A stretch of DNA of 64,000 nucleotides from JAGWNR01 sp964565685 (GTDB lineage: Bacteria; Patescibacteriota; Minisyncoccia; Phycocordibacterales; PALSA-1337). A program made the position numbers and the translations under genes. The stretch lies in contig CAZMFR010000004.1 of assembly GCA_964565685.1 (NCBI GenBank), positions 1 through 64,000 on the forward strand, read 5' to 3'. The notes below the pieces were generated by a model, which was not told where the DNA came from, made no database searches, and saw only the letters and a list, made by a program, of their open reading frames with translations. This document shows positions 23,863 through 31,014 of the stretch, one piece after another. Each line of letters begins with the position of its first letter. The first letter of the stretch is position 1.

Positions 23863-24081
23863 TCCACAGAATGCCCACATTTCGTAGGGTGGCCTAGAGC
23901 GAACAGGTCGTTTCAAGCCGTCGCTTTGGGAAAAGTCACGCCGGACAAGGAGCCGGTCATTTTGTGGAAAATCTTTTTTGCGTAGAGCACGATTTTTAGA
24001 TCGTTCGTATTGAACCTAATATACAACACAATTTACATTTGTCCAACGTCATCCGCACCTAATGGTAGCATTTCCTATGTC

Positions 24082-24096
24082 GTCACACAATGTCCT
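24082..24096. repeat. Partial third copy of the 37-bp repeat
   Basis: The first 15 bases of the repeat (GTCACACAATGTCCT); the rest has diverged. Confidence 0.6.
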
Positions 24097-24173
24097 GATC
24101 TCCTCCTGTATCGGCATCCCTGCAATGCCTTCAGTAAAGCATGATCTGCACATAGTGACATACGGAAGGTAGT

Positions 24174-24545
24174 TCATACTATCGACAGATTGAAGACGGT
24201 TCGATTGGCAAGACGGTGGTCGCATCGAACGCCTTGTACTTCGACTCCTTGCCCCATGAAGTTACTGGTCAAGCTGTGGATCTGATTCTCGATGATCTTT
24301 TTCATATCGTATTCCTTGATGATCTTTTTCATATCGTATTCCTTGCCGTTCCAATTTGCCTTGCGATAGAGGTGATACATGACTGTCTTGACGACGAGTG
24401 CCTTGCTTTCGGCGGAAAGCTGATATCGTCCCTTCCCCACTCTCTCTCAAAATACTTTTGCTTGTTGATTTCCTTGCTGATGAATAGAGGAAACGCCACG
24501 TATCGATAAGTGGGTCGGTGGTCATGGTATGTATAAATTATCCAT
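24174..24545 (-). pseudogene. Frameshifted unknown gene with internal 27-bp duplication
   Basis: Two minus-strand frames join into one plausible protein. The upstream part (about 24545-24430) reads YRYVAFPLFISKEINKQKYF then EREWGRDDI; the downstream part (24440-24174) continues with LSAESKALVVKTVMYHLYRK and ends CDHRLANRTVFNLSIV, offset by one frame near 24425-24440. In the second part EYDMKKIIK is duplicated by a perfect 27-bp tandem repeat. No start codon with a signal is seen. I read it as a decayed gene of unknown family; a short real gene starting at the GTG at 24440 is the alternative. Confidence 0.45.
24291..24344. repeat. 27-bp perfect tandem duplication
   Basis: The unit at 24291-24317 is repeated without a spacer at 24318-24344. 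It keeps frame, adding nine residues to the overlapping minus-strand frame. Confidence 0.95.
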
Positions 24546-24595
24546 TGCTAAACAGACGTCATATCAATGTAACGTTATGTCTAATATGTCAAATG

Positions 24596-24667
24596 TGCCC
24601 CCGAGAGGAATCGAACCTCTATTGCAAGATCCGCAATCTTGCGTCCTATCCGTTGAACGACGAGGGC
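24596..24667 (-). tRNA. tRNA-Arg (GCG)
   Basis: Acceptor GCCCTCG/CGGGGGC (one T-G pair), anticodon stem CAAGA/TCTTG with loop TTGCGGA, T-arm AGAGG-TTCGATT-CCTCT, discriminator A. The anticodon reads GCG; most bacteria decode CGN with ACG (modified to ICG). Confidence 0.95.
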
Positions 24668-24740
24668 GTAAAAATGTAAAATGCAAAACTAAGAATAGGT
24701 GCAGAAACAATTAATTTCACGTTTCAAAACTTTTGGTTCG

Positions 24741-25013
24741 CTATTTAACGCTTTCTATTTTCCGTAGCGCTTTCATTATGCGAGATTTTCTACGGGAGGC
24801 CGTGTTGGCCTTTATGGCGCCGGTCTTGGCGGCTTTGTCGAGAGCTTTGTAGAGAGTTGGCATAAGGGCCTTCGCTTCGTTGGTCTTTTTTGCGACAATC
24901 AGCTTCTTGAATTGACGCACAGATGTCTCGATAGCAGTCTGTCGGCGCAAGTTAAAAACATGCTTCCTCTTTCCAGCACGCAATGCTTTTTTTGCTGATG
25001 AAGTTATGGCCAT
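24741..25013 (-). CDS. rpsT: 30S ribosomal protein S20
   Basis: Binds the 5' domain of 16S rRNA during early assembly. 90 residues from the ATG at 25013 (MAITSSAKKALRAGKRK), with the basic helical S20 pattern KALDKAAKTGAIKANTASRR and KSRIMKALRKI. An in-frame upstream ATG would add 22 hydrophobic residues unlike any S20. tRNA-Arg(GCG) lies downstream, and a transposase remnant upstream. Confidence 0.97.
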   Translation of the reverse strand: MAITSSAKKALRAGKRKHVFNLRRQTAIETSVRQFKKLIVAKKTNEAKALMPTLYKALDKAAKTGAIKANTASRRKSRIMKALRKIESVK

Positions 25014-25107
25014 ATATTTGTAAGAAAGAGAATAGCATAAGGGAAAATAAAAGTAAAGAAAATGAATAACCCCACCCATCTTTTCACTTTTCTGGTGATC
25101 GATTCAA

Positions 25108-25236
25108 TTAATGCTCGAAAGCAATCAGTGCTTCAAGCGGTGCCAGTTTGTTCTCGAAAGCACAGTATGCTCTTTTGGTGTTGTAGAAGGTCAAATATTC
25201 CTTCAGCTTTCATTGAACTTGGTCGTCTATTGGATC
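25108..25236 (-). pseudogene. Transposase C-terminal remnant (integrase-core type)
   Basis: Reads KLKEYLTFYNTKRAY followed by ENKLAPLEALIAFEH and a stop. This is the end of a DDE integrase-core transposase of the IS481/IS3-like kind (LxxYLxFYNxxRxH...L...TPxE). A TGA stands where a tryptophan codon would be expected (before KLKEYL), and everything upstream of DDQVQ is gone. About 43 codons remain; no inverted repeat or target duplication is visible. Confidence 0.7.
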
Positions 25237-25272
25237 AATCCGGTTAACTATAAATTAGGTCAATTTTAATGT

Positions 25273-25278
25273 TATAAT
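25273..25278 (+). promoter_or_regulatory. -10 box for ruvA-mutM
   Basis: TATAAT preceded by TGT (extended -10), ending 7 nt before the ruvA ATG; predicted leaderless. Confidence 0.65.
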
Positions 25279-25285
25279 CGCTACT

Positions 25286-25861
25286 ATGATCGCCAAAATA
25301 ACAGGAGTCGTCTATGAAATAGCAGGTCGATACGTCATAATCGATGTCAACGGCGTCGGCTACAAGATATTCGCTACTGACGACACTCTGCGCCGTCTGA
25401 AAAAAGGAGGCACAACTTCTCTCTTGACATATCTCGTCGTGCGCGAAGACGCTCTGGATCTATACGGCTTTCTTGAAAAAAAAGACAAAGAATTTTTTGA
25501 GCTGTTGATCGGTGTGTCCGGCATCGGCCCAAAAAGCGCCATCAATATCCTGACTTTGGTTTCGGCAGACACGCTTGTCTCTTCGATAAGGACCGGCTCG
25601 GTTGCGCATCTGGTCAAAATTTCCGGTATAGGCAAGAAAACCGCCGAAAAAATAGTCCTGGAACTAAAAGACAAGCTCGGTGGAATGGAAAACAACAAAG
25701 ATTTTGCCGCCGGCGTATCTAACGATGTCGACGCTATCATGGCCCTGCAAGTCCTCGGCTATGACGCTGACGAAGCGCGTGAAGCGCTGAAAAAGGTGAG
25801 CAAAGATGTTCTAGACATCGGTGATAAAGTAAAAGCGGCCTTGAAGGAGCTTGGCAAATAA
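25286..25861 (+). CDS. ruvA: Holliday junction branch migration protein RuvA
   Basis: Tetrameric junction-binding subunit of the RuvAB motor; 191 residues. The OB-fold N-terminus reads MIAKITGVVYEIAGRYVIID, the helix-hairpin-helix motifs are ELLIGVSGIGPKSAINIL and LVKISGIGKKTAEKIVLEL, and the C-terminal RuvB-contacting domain has AIMALQVLGYDADEAREAL. Starts at 25286 with an extended -10 box 7 nt upstream. mutM follows after 1 bp. RuvB (37.5 kb) and RuvC (41.2 kb) are encoded separately, whereas many bacteria keep ruvCAB together. Confidence 0.98.
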   Translation: MIAKITGVVYEIAGRYVIIDVNGVGYKIFATDDTLRRLKKGGTTSLLTYLVVREDALDLYGFLEKKDKEFFELLIGVSGIGPKSAINILTLVSADTLVSSIRTGSVAHLVKISGIGKKTAEKIVLELKDKLGGMENNKDFAAGVSNDVDAIMALQVLGYDADEAREALKKVSKDVLDIGDKVKAALKELGK

Positions 25862-25862
25862 A

Positions 25863-26753
25863 ATGCCCGAACTTCCAGAAGTACAAACAACAGTGAACGG
25901 CTTGAACGAGCACATACTCGGCCTGAAGATCACAGATGTCTGGACGGATTACAACAGCAAATTCCAGAAAGGAAAAGATTCAGTGAAAGATCCGGTCTAC
26001 TTTAAAATTTTTAAGAAGAAGATCGTCGGCAAGAAGATCATATCGGCTGGTCGACTTGCAAAAAATATTCTCATGAACTTGGATAGCGGAGACGTCATTC
26101 TGATCCATATGAAGATGACCGGTCATCTTATGTATGGCGATTACGACCGTGCCGATCCCTTTAACCGCTTCATCCACCTTGTTTTCACTTTCAACAACGG
26201 CAAGACCCTAGAGCTGTCCGATATGCGCAAATTCGCAAAGATCACGCTCATTCCAAGACTAGATCTTGAAAAAAGCATCGGGGAGTCCTTGCATCTGGCT
26301 AATATAGGCCCAGACCCACTGGCCAAAAGTTTTACTTTTGCCCTGTTCAAAGAAATGCTCGGTCACAAACCGAATGGACGGGTCAAAAATACTTTGATGG
26401 ATCAAAGCGTCATCGCCGGCGTTGGAAATATATATAGCGACGAGGCATTGTGGCTAGCTGGGTTGAATCCGGAAGAAAGAATAAAAGATATCCCTGATTC
26501 CTGCTTGAAAAGATTATATGTTGATTTGAAAAGCGTCCTTGAAAAAGGAATAGATTTCGGCGGCGATTCGATGTCTGATTACAGGAATATAGATGGCAAA
26601 AGAGGAAAATTCCAAGGCGAACATCGCGCGTATCGAAAAACCGGCGAGCATTGCTCGAAGCGCGGTTGCAAGGGGATCATTTTGAGAAAAGTGGTCGGCG
26701 GCAGGAGCGCGCATTTTTGCAGTGTGCACCAGAAAATCCTTAAAAAACAGTAG
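25863..26753 (+). CDS. mutM: Formamidopyrimidine-DNA glycosylase
   Basis: Base-excision repair enzyme removing 8-oxoguanine. The start must be the ATG at 25863 because Pro2 (MPELPEV) is the catalytic nucleophile. Further motifs: Glu3, the lysine/arginine loop ISAGRLAKNILM, NTLMDQSVIAGVGNIYSDEA (H2TH), and a C-terminal zinc finger EHCSKRGC...SAHFCSVH. The last zinc ligand appears to be histidine (CxxH) instead of the common CxxC. 296 residues, normal. It is coupled to ruvA (1 bp gap). Confidence 0.96.
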   Translation: MPELPEVQTTVNGLNEHILGLKITDVWTDYNSKFQKGKDSVKDPVYFKIFKKKIVGKKIISAGRLAKNILMNLDSGDVILIHMKMTGHLMYGDYDRADPFNRFIHLVFTFNNGKTLELSDMRKFAKITLIPRLDLEKSIGESLHLANIGPDPLAKSFTFALFKEMLGHKPNGRVKNTLMDQSVIAGVGNIYSDEALWLAGLNPEERIKDIPDSCLKRLYVDLKSVLEKGIDFGGDSMSDYRNIDGKRGKFQGEHRAYRKTGEHCSKRGCKGIILRKVVGGRSAHFCSVHQKILKKQ

Positions 26754-26843
26754 CTTGGGTTTCGTAATGGAGTCGACTGCCACCGAGACCGAGCGAGAGG
26801 GTTGGATGTCTGTTTTTGGCTATGCTGACAGCATGCATAAATT

Positions 26844-27335
26844 TCAATCGAACAATCTAAAGAGAAATACCCCAGCCGCCACCCCGACATTCAGCGATTC
26901 TTTCTTGCCCCTCATTGGAATTTCCGCAACGACATCTGCCAGATCGAGCAAGTCTTTTGAAACGCCATTGACTTCATTACCGAGAATGACGAGGGTTTCC
27001 CCTTTGACTTTGATTTTTTTATAATCGACGGAATTCTTTGCCTGCTCGAGAGCGATAATTTTGGATCGTTCGCCTGTCGGCTGATTTTTTAATTTTTTTA
27101 CCAGCTCCACAGCTCTCTCATCTCCTATATATTCCCAGACAACCAAATCTTCTGCACCGAGAGAGACTTTTGCGAAATCCCGGCGCTTGCGACCGAAACG
27201 ATCTATCGGCACAGGCGTCGTTCCTGCGCAATATATCTTTGAAATGCCAAGCGTTTCGGCTGTACGAAAAATAGAGCCGACATTATGGACGCTTCGGATA
27301 TTGTCGAGGAGTAAAGAGATATTGCTGTTGCTCAT
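26844..27335 (-). CDS. TrmH/SpoU family RNA 2'-O-methyltransferase
   Basis: SPOUT-fold methyltransferase for tRNA or rRNA ribose. 163 residues, catalytic domain only. Motif 1 is LLDNIRSVHNVGSIFRTAE with the catalytic arginine region, motif 2 LVILGNEVNGVS, motif 3 EIPMRGKKESLNVGVAAGVF, forming the knotted SAM site. No N-terminal RNA-binding extension, so the target nucleotide cannot be inferred. It diverges from the DoxX-like gene; the 160-bp gap holds an imperfect stem (about 27363-27418). Confidence 0.93.
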   Translation of the reverse strand: MSNSNISLLLDNIRSVHNVGSIFRTAETLGISKIYCAGTTPVPIDRFGRKRRDFAKVSLGAEDLVVWEYIGDERAVELVKKLKNQPTGERSKIIALEQAKNSVDYKKIKVKGETLVILGNEVNGVSKDLLDLADVVAEIPMRGKKESLNVGVAAGVFLFRLFD

Positions 27336-27496
27336 AGATGTTTGATTGATTTACAAGATTTGTAGTCAAAAGCCGAGAACAGCGCGACTCGTCATTAGGG
27401 GCTCAGTGCTTTCGACTAATATTCTTTTAACGTTCAATCTTTCAATTTGTCATTGAGTACTATATAATGACTTTGTACTAATAACCACACATTTCC

Positions 27497-27871
27497 ATGC
27501 ATACCCTTTCGCTTTTTCCATATCTTCTGTCGTATCAACAGCTGTCGCCGTTCATAATACGCATCGTTCTCGGCGTGACTCTGGCCTATTTCGGCTATGA
27601 CAAGATCCGCGATGGCGCCAAGAGTTCCGGCTCGAACAGCAAAATCTACGGTTGGGTCGAGATCATAGTCGCTATTTTTCTCATTATCGGTCTCTGGACA
27701 CAGTTAGCCGCCATTCTAAACGCTGTCATACTTGTCATCAAAATCGGTTGGAAGATAAAAGAAAAGAAGTTCCTGACTGACGGGGTCAATTACTATATCC
27801 TGCTTTTGGCCATGGCTATTTCGCTCGTTTTCACCGGTGCAGGATTCCTCGCAATTGACTATCCGCTATAA
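27497..27871 (+). CDS. DoxX family membrane protein
   Basis: 124 residues, four membrane helices: IRIVLGVTLAYFGYDKIRDG, VEIIVAIFLIIGLWTQLAAI, then LNAVILVIKIG, and YYILLLAMAISLVF. The first helix with its glycine and lysine/aspartate pattern is typical of DoxX/DoxD-like proteins of unknown or redox-related role. TATATAATG lies about 35 nt upstream of the ATG, so this gene probably has a short leader. Confidence 0.82.
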   Translation: MHTLSLFPYLLSYQQLSPFIIRIVLGVTLAYFGYDKIRDGAKSSGSNSKIYGWVEIIVAIFLIIGLWTQLAAILNAVILVIKIGWKIKEKKFLTDGVNYYILLLAMAISLVFTGAGFLAIDYPL

Positions 27872-27964
27872 AATGTTATGTTTAAAACGCAGCCGGCTAT
27901 AAAATGACCCCTGGTTTGCTTGAAGTATTTTTGCATTTTGATTTTTAAATTTTTTACTTATATC

Positions 27965-28037
27965 GCGCCCATAGCTCAGCTGGTAGAGCAACTCCCTTTT
28001 AAGGAGTGGGTCGTTGGTTCGACTCCAACTGGGCGCA
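27965..28037 (+). tRNA. tRNA-Lys (TTT)
   Basis: Acceptor GCGCCCA/TGGGCGC, anticodon stem ACTCC/GGAGT with loop CTTTTAA (anticodon TTT), T-arm GTTGG-TTCGACT-CCAAC, discriminator A at 28037. The next gene's ATG starts at 28039. Confidence 0.97.
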
Positions 28038-28038
28038 C

Positions 28039-29061
28039 ATGGAAAACAAAAGACTTGAATTGGTCATATTTTCAACGCTCTTCATCGTTCTGTCGATTTT
28101 GGTCTTTTTTGTGTTTCGACCGTTCCTCAGCATCATAGTTCTAGCTGCGGTTTTGTCTATCCTATTGCATCCGTTGAATGAAAAGCTTGTAGGGTTTTTC
28201 CATGGAGAAAAAAGCGTTGTTGCTTGCCTTTTGGTCATAGTCGCGTTTTTCTTCTTGATAGTGCCGGTGATGTTCTTTGGATTTCAGCTGTTCGCCCAAG
28301 CGCAGAGCTTTTTCTCCTTGACCCAAGCAGACCAAGGTCAATATATGCAAGGTATACAACAGGGTGTGAACACATTGGTCCAGCATTTCATCCCCAGCTT
28401 CTCTTTCAATATCTCTGATTCTATAAATAGCGCCGTGGACTTTGTCTCCGGCAATTTGGGCAGTCTTCTTTCCCAGACAGCATACATATTTTTTCAGGTA
28501 TTTTTTCTGTTGATGGCTTTGTTCTTCTTCTTGCGAGACGGAAAGAAGATGCTGGACTCGATCTCCTCCCTGAGTCCATTCGAAAAAGAGCAAAATAGAG
28601 AAGTCATCGACTCGACTTCTCGAATGATCACCTCTGTCATACGAGGAACGCTGTTTGTCGGATTGATACGTTTGGTTTTGATAACGATAGCGTTCTATCT
28701 ATTCGGCGTTCCGAACTCTCTATTGTGGGGCAGTATCGGTGGAGTGATCGCCATGGTTCCCGGCCTAGGCACGTTTTTTGTCATTGTCCCTGCCTGCTTA
28801 TATCTATTGTTCTATGGCAATATACTTTCGGTCATCGGCATGGTTTTGTTCGGCATTCTGCTCTTCTTTTTCATCGACAACCTGCTCTCCACGCATTTCT
28901 TCGGCAAGGGATTGCATGTTCAATCGCCGTTCATTCTCTTCTCTATCATCGGCGGCGTTATATTTTTCGGCCCTCTGGGGTTCATATTTGGGCCGATCAT
29001 ACTGTCGCTTTTTATATCGATGGTGAATATGTACAAGATCCTCGTGCTCAACAAGAAATAG
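28039..29061 (+). CDS. AI-2E (PerM/TqsA) family transporter
   Basis: 340 residues, about eight membrane helices: FSTLFIVLSILVFFVFRPF, VACLLVIVAFFFLIVPVMFF, then a soluble middle region, LLMALFFFLRDGKKML, LIRLVLITIAFYLFGVPNSL, GVIAMVPGLGTFFVIVP and SIIGGVIFFGPLGFIFGPII. The middle hydrophilic region and the VPxxGTF/GPxGxxxGP motifs mark the family, whose substrates range from autoinducers to Na+/H+. The ATG lies 2 nt after the tRNA-Lys discriminator, leaving no room for a promoter or Shine-Dalgarno, so the gene depends on the tRNA transcript. Confidence 0.93.
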   Translation: MENKRLELVIFSTLFIVLSILVFFVFRPFLSIIVLAAVLSILLHPLNEKLVGFFHGEKSVVACLLVIVAFFFLIVPVMFFGFQLFAQAQSFFSLTQADQGQYMQGIQQGVNTLVQHFIPSFSFNISDSINSAVDFVSGNLGSLLSQTAYIFFQVFFLLMALFFFLRDGKKMLDSISSLSPFEKEQNREVIDSTSRMITSVIRGTLFVGLIRLVLITIAFYLFGVPNSLLWGSIGGVIAMVPGLGTFFVIVPACLYLLFYGNILSVIGMVLFGILLFFFIDNLLSTHFFGKGLHVQSPFILFSIIGGVIFFGPLGFIFGPIILSLFISMVNMYKILVLNKK

Positions 29062-29142
29062 CGCAACATTTATGGCTTTCCTCTCCATGTGCTAGACAAA
29101 ATACTGACTACTAAGGAGATGCTCGTACAAAGAATGTGTGGC

Positions 29143-29156
29143 AATGTATATACATT
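29143..29156. repeat. Intergenic palindrome, copy E (diverged)
   Basis: AATGTATATACATT, the exact centre of the 30-mer palindrome at 10731-10760, with eroded outer arms. It lies between two convergent genes. Confidence 0.6.
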
Positions 29157-29186
29157 TTAGACGTAGCTGTCTAATTTCTTGTGATT

Positions 29187-29921
29187 TCAAACGGTCAGAG
29201 TCAATTCTTCAAGGGAAAGAGAGATGTCAGACAACCCGCGCCGAGAATCGTGCGAAATATGTATGAGCTTGTTTAAAAGATCGTTCGATTCTTTCTCGGA
29301 AAAGTTATTCGCATAAGATCTTGCTTTATTAAAGCTAAAGTCCTTCATACCGGCTTCCTTTGCTGATTTTGTCGCACGAGCCAAAGCGATCGATTTTGCT
29401 TGCCAAAAAAGCGTTCCTTGAATCTCTTCTGGCGATATCCCTTCGAGCAGGGCGCGACGATAGAGAACCCACAGGTTCTTGCGATCGCGCTTGCCCATTG
29501 CTTCAGCCAAAGAAAACACATTGAAACGCTCTTTTGATTTTGCGGCTGTCGTTTTTTGTGCGGCCGTTTCCACGAATTCCTGCACTTTTTCCGCATGCTT
29601 TTCAAGCTTTTCCAAAGAATCCTTGTCCAGCTTGCCTTCTAGAATTATAAATATGTTCGGTGATGCCGCTATTACTTCTATTTGTTCAAGTAGAACTGGG
29701 ACAATCTCTTCGTCATCCAGCAGATGATCTAGTACTATGATGAATTTATTCTCAAAGAGCCCTTGACCGCCACAGTATTCTTGCAATTCTGCCTGGTTCC
29801 AATGCTCCGCATCCATTTTGAAATACGCCGCATCCGGCTTTTTTTTCTTCAGCGAATCCGCCAGCTCATGCATTTTAATCCTCGACTTGTCCGTGTCAGC
29901 GCCGTGGAGAAGGTAGATCAT
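29187..29921 (-). CDS. holA: DNA polymerase III delta subunit
   Basis: Clamp-loader subunit that opens the beta clamp. 244 residues, shorter than E. coli HolA (about 340). MIYLLHGADTDKSRIKMHEL is the usual N-terminus, QGLFENKFIIVLDHLLDD and IFIILEGKLDKDSLEKLEKH follow, and the C-terminal helical collar carries DRKNLWVLYRRALLEGISPE and GTLFWQAKSIALARA. The start at 29921 fits the family; upstream codons in frame encode a Cys/Phe-rich stretch that does not. Confidence 0.88.
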   Translation of the reverse strand: MIYLLHGADTDKSRIKMHELADSLKKKKPDAAYFKMDAEHWNQAELQEYCGGQGLFENKFIIVLDHLLDDEEIVPVLLEQIEVIAASPNIFIILEGKLDKDSLEKLEKHAEKVQEFVETAAQKTTAAKSKERFNVFSLAEAMGKRDRKNLWVLYRRALLEGISPEEIQGTLFWQAKSIALARATKSAKEAGMKDFSFNKARSYANNFSEKESNDLLNKLIHISHDSRRGLSDISLSLEELTLTV

Positions 29922-29926
29922 ATATG

Positions 29927-30259
29927 TTAAATGCTCAATAAAACAACTGAAACAAAACCAAAAGCAAGACCGATACACTGAACCAATGTTAGCTTTTCGC
30001 TAAAAGCCAGCACGCCAATGAGCACTGTCGCAGCCACGGAAACAATAGACCAAATAACACCCGTTGTTGAAAGTTGACTTCTCTCAAAAATCGCCGGTAA
30101 CCATGCAGTGGCACTTATCAAGTCGACAATTATAAACAAAACGAACAGAGTCCATCCTGGATTTAAAGCAAACTTTTTAGAAAGAAATTCGCCAAGTGCA
30201 AAAAAAATGGCCGATAAAGCTATCCATATCCAGAAAGTTATTGCTGTGAATATCTGCAT
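29927..30259 (-). CDS. EamA/SMR-like four-helix membrane protein
   Basis: 110 residues, four hydrophobic helices: ITFWIWIALSAIFFALGEF, LFVLFIIVDLISATAWLPAI, VIWSIVSVAATVLIGVLAFS and LVQCIGLAFGFVSVVLLSI. Size and topology match small multidrug resistance or single-repeat EamA proteins; the first-helix glutamate (ALGEFLS) is where SMR pumps have their proton-coupled glutamate, though slightly shifted. Substrate unknown. TATAAT ends 6 nt upstream of the ATG. Confidence 0.78.
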   Translation of the reverse strand: MQIFTAITFWIWIALSAIFFALGEFLSKKFALNPGWTLFVLFIIVDLISATAWLPAIFERSQLSTTGVIWSIVSVAATVLIGVLAFSEKLTLVQCIGLAFGFVSVVLLSI

Positions 30260-30265
30260 GAATGA

Positions 30266-30271
30266 ATTATA
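30266..30271 (-). promoter_or_regulatory. -10 box for the EamA/SMR-like gene
   Basis: TATAAT ending 6 nt before the ATG at 30259; predicted leaderless. Confidence 0.6.
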
Positions 30272-30420
30272 TCAACATATTACCATTAAATTCGAGATCA
30301 ATTTTCACCTTCGAATATAAAAACGTTCATAAAATGTTGATAAATCGCTTTTTACGGCTCGTATAAAGTATTTTGTAAAGTTACGCGGCTCACATTGAAT
30401 TGATAAAATTATATGATTAT

Positions 30421-30951
30421 ATGAATACATTACCTGTAACGATTCCACAAGAAACCCTCATTAATCGGATATTTCTTATCCGTGGCAAGAAAGTCATGTT
30501 CGATCGGGATCTTGCTGAATTATATGGCGTTGAAACAAAAGTTCTCAATCAGGCGGTCAAGCGCAACATCGAGCGCTTCCCTGCAGACTTTATGTTTCAA
30601 CTGAATTACCAAGAAACCAAAGTGTGGCAAGGATATCTTTCAAGGTCACAGTTTGTGACCTTGAAGAAAGGCAAAAATATCAAGTATTCTCCAACAGTTT
30701 TCACCGAACAAGGCGTTGCTATGCTTTCAAGCGTTCTAAAGAGCGAGCGCGCTGTCCAAGTAAACATCCAGATCATTCGCACATTCACCAAATTGCGCGA
30801 GATATTATCCGACAATAAAAAGCTTGCTGAGAAGCTAGAAGGACTCGAACAAAAATATGACAAGAAAATTGCCGATATTTTTACGGTCATAAAACATCTT
30901 GTCGTGGAAGAGATGAAGCCGAAAGAAAAGATGGGGTTTAATGTAAAGTAA
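30421..30951 (+). CDS. ORF6N domain DNA-binding protein
   Basis: 176 residues. The N-terminal ORF6N domain, found in phage antirepressors and mobile-element proteins, shows as IFLIRGKKVMFDRDLAELYG, VETKVLNQAVKRNIERFP, the short DFMFQL block and VFTEQGVAMLSSVLKSERAV. A C-terminal coiled coil (LSDNKKLAEKLEGLEQKYDK) probably mediates oligomerisation. Usually a transcriptional regulator in phages or islands; no phage structural genes are nearby. Start at 30421 (MNTLPVTIPQ); TTATAT lies 6 nt upstream. Confidence 0.9.
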   Translation: MNTLPVTIPQETLINRIFLIRGKKVMFDRDLAELYGVETKVLNQAVKRNIERFPADFMFQLNYQETKVWQGYLSRSQFVTLKKGKNIKYSPTVFTEQGVAMLSSVLKSERAVQVNIQIIRTFTKLREILSDNKKLAEKLEGLEQKYDKKIADIFTVIKHLVVEEMKPKEKMGFNVK

Positions 30952-30997
30952 AAAAGAAAACCCCCACAAGAAAGCTCGTGATGAGTTCTCTTGTGGG
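30950..30997 (-). terminator. Intrinsic terminator of the 223-residue membrane protein gene
   Basis: CCCACAAGA (30963-30971) pairs with TCTTGTGGG (30989-30997); the minus-strand tail is GGTTTTCTTTTT. It lies directly after the stop at 31015. Confidence 0.8.
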
Positions 30998-31014
30998 TGG
31001 TCGATTAAGACCAC

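Larger units (their letters stand above)
23638..24173. other. Gap with repeat copies and a terminator, no gene recognised
   Basis: Contains repeat copy 2, a strong plus-strand terminator and a 15-bp partial repeat at 24082. A 63-codon frame (about 23618-23809) ends just before the terminator but shows no family resemblance or start signal. The stretch 23862-24080 shows nothing I recognise. Confidence 0.5.

Noticed and set aside
22950..24096. Integron with attC sites
   Set aside because: The 37-bp repeats lack attC core sites and their inverted symmetry, and no tyrosine integrase is nearby.
30421..30951. Prophage around the ORF6N gene
   Set aside because: No capsid, tail, terminase or lysis gene is in the neighbourhood; a single regulator is not a prophage.
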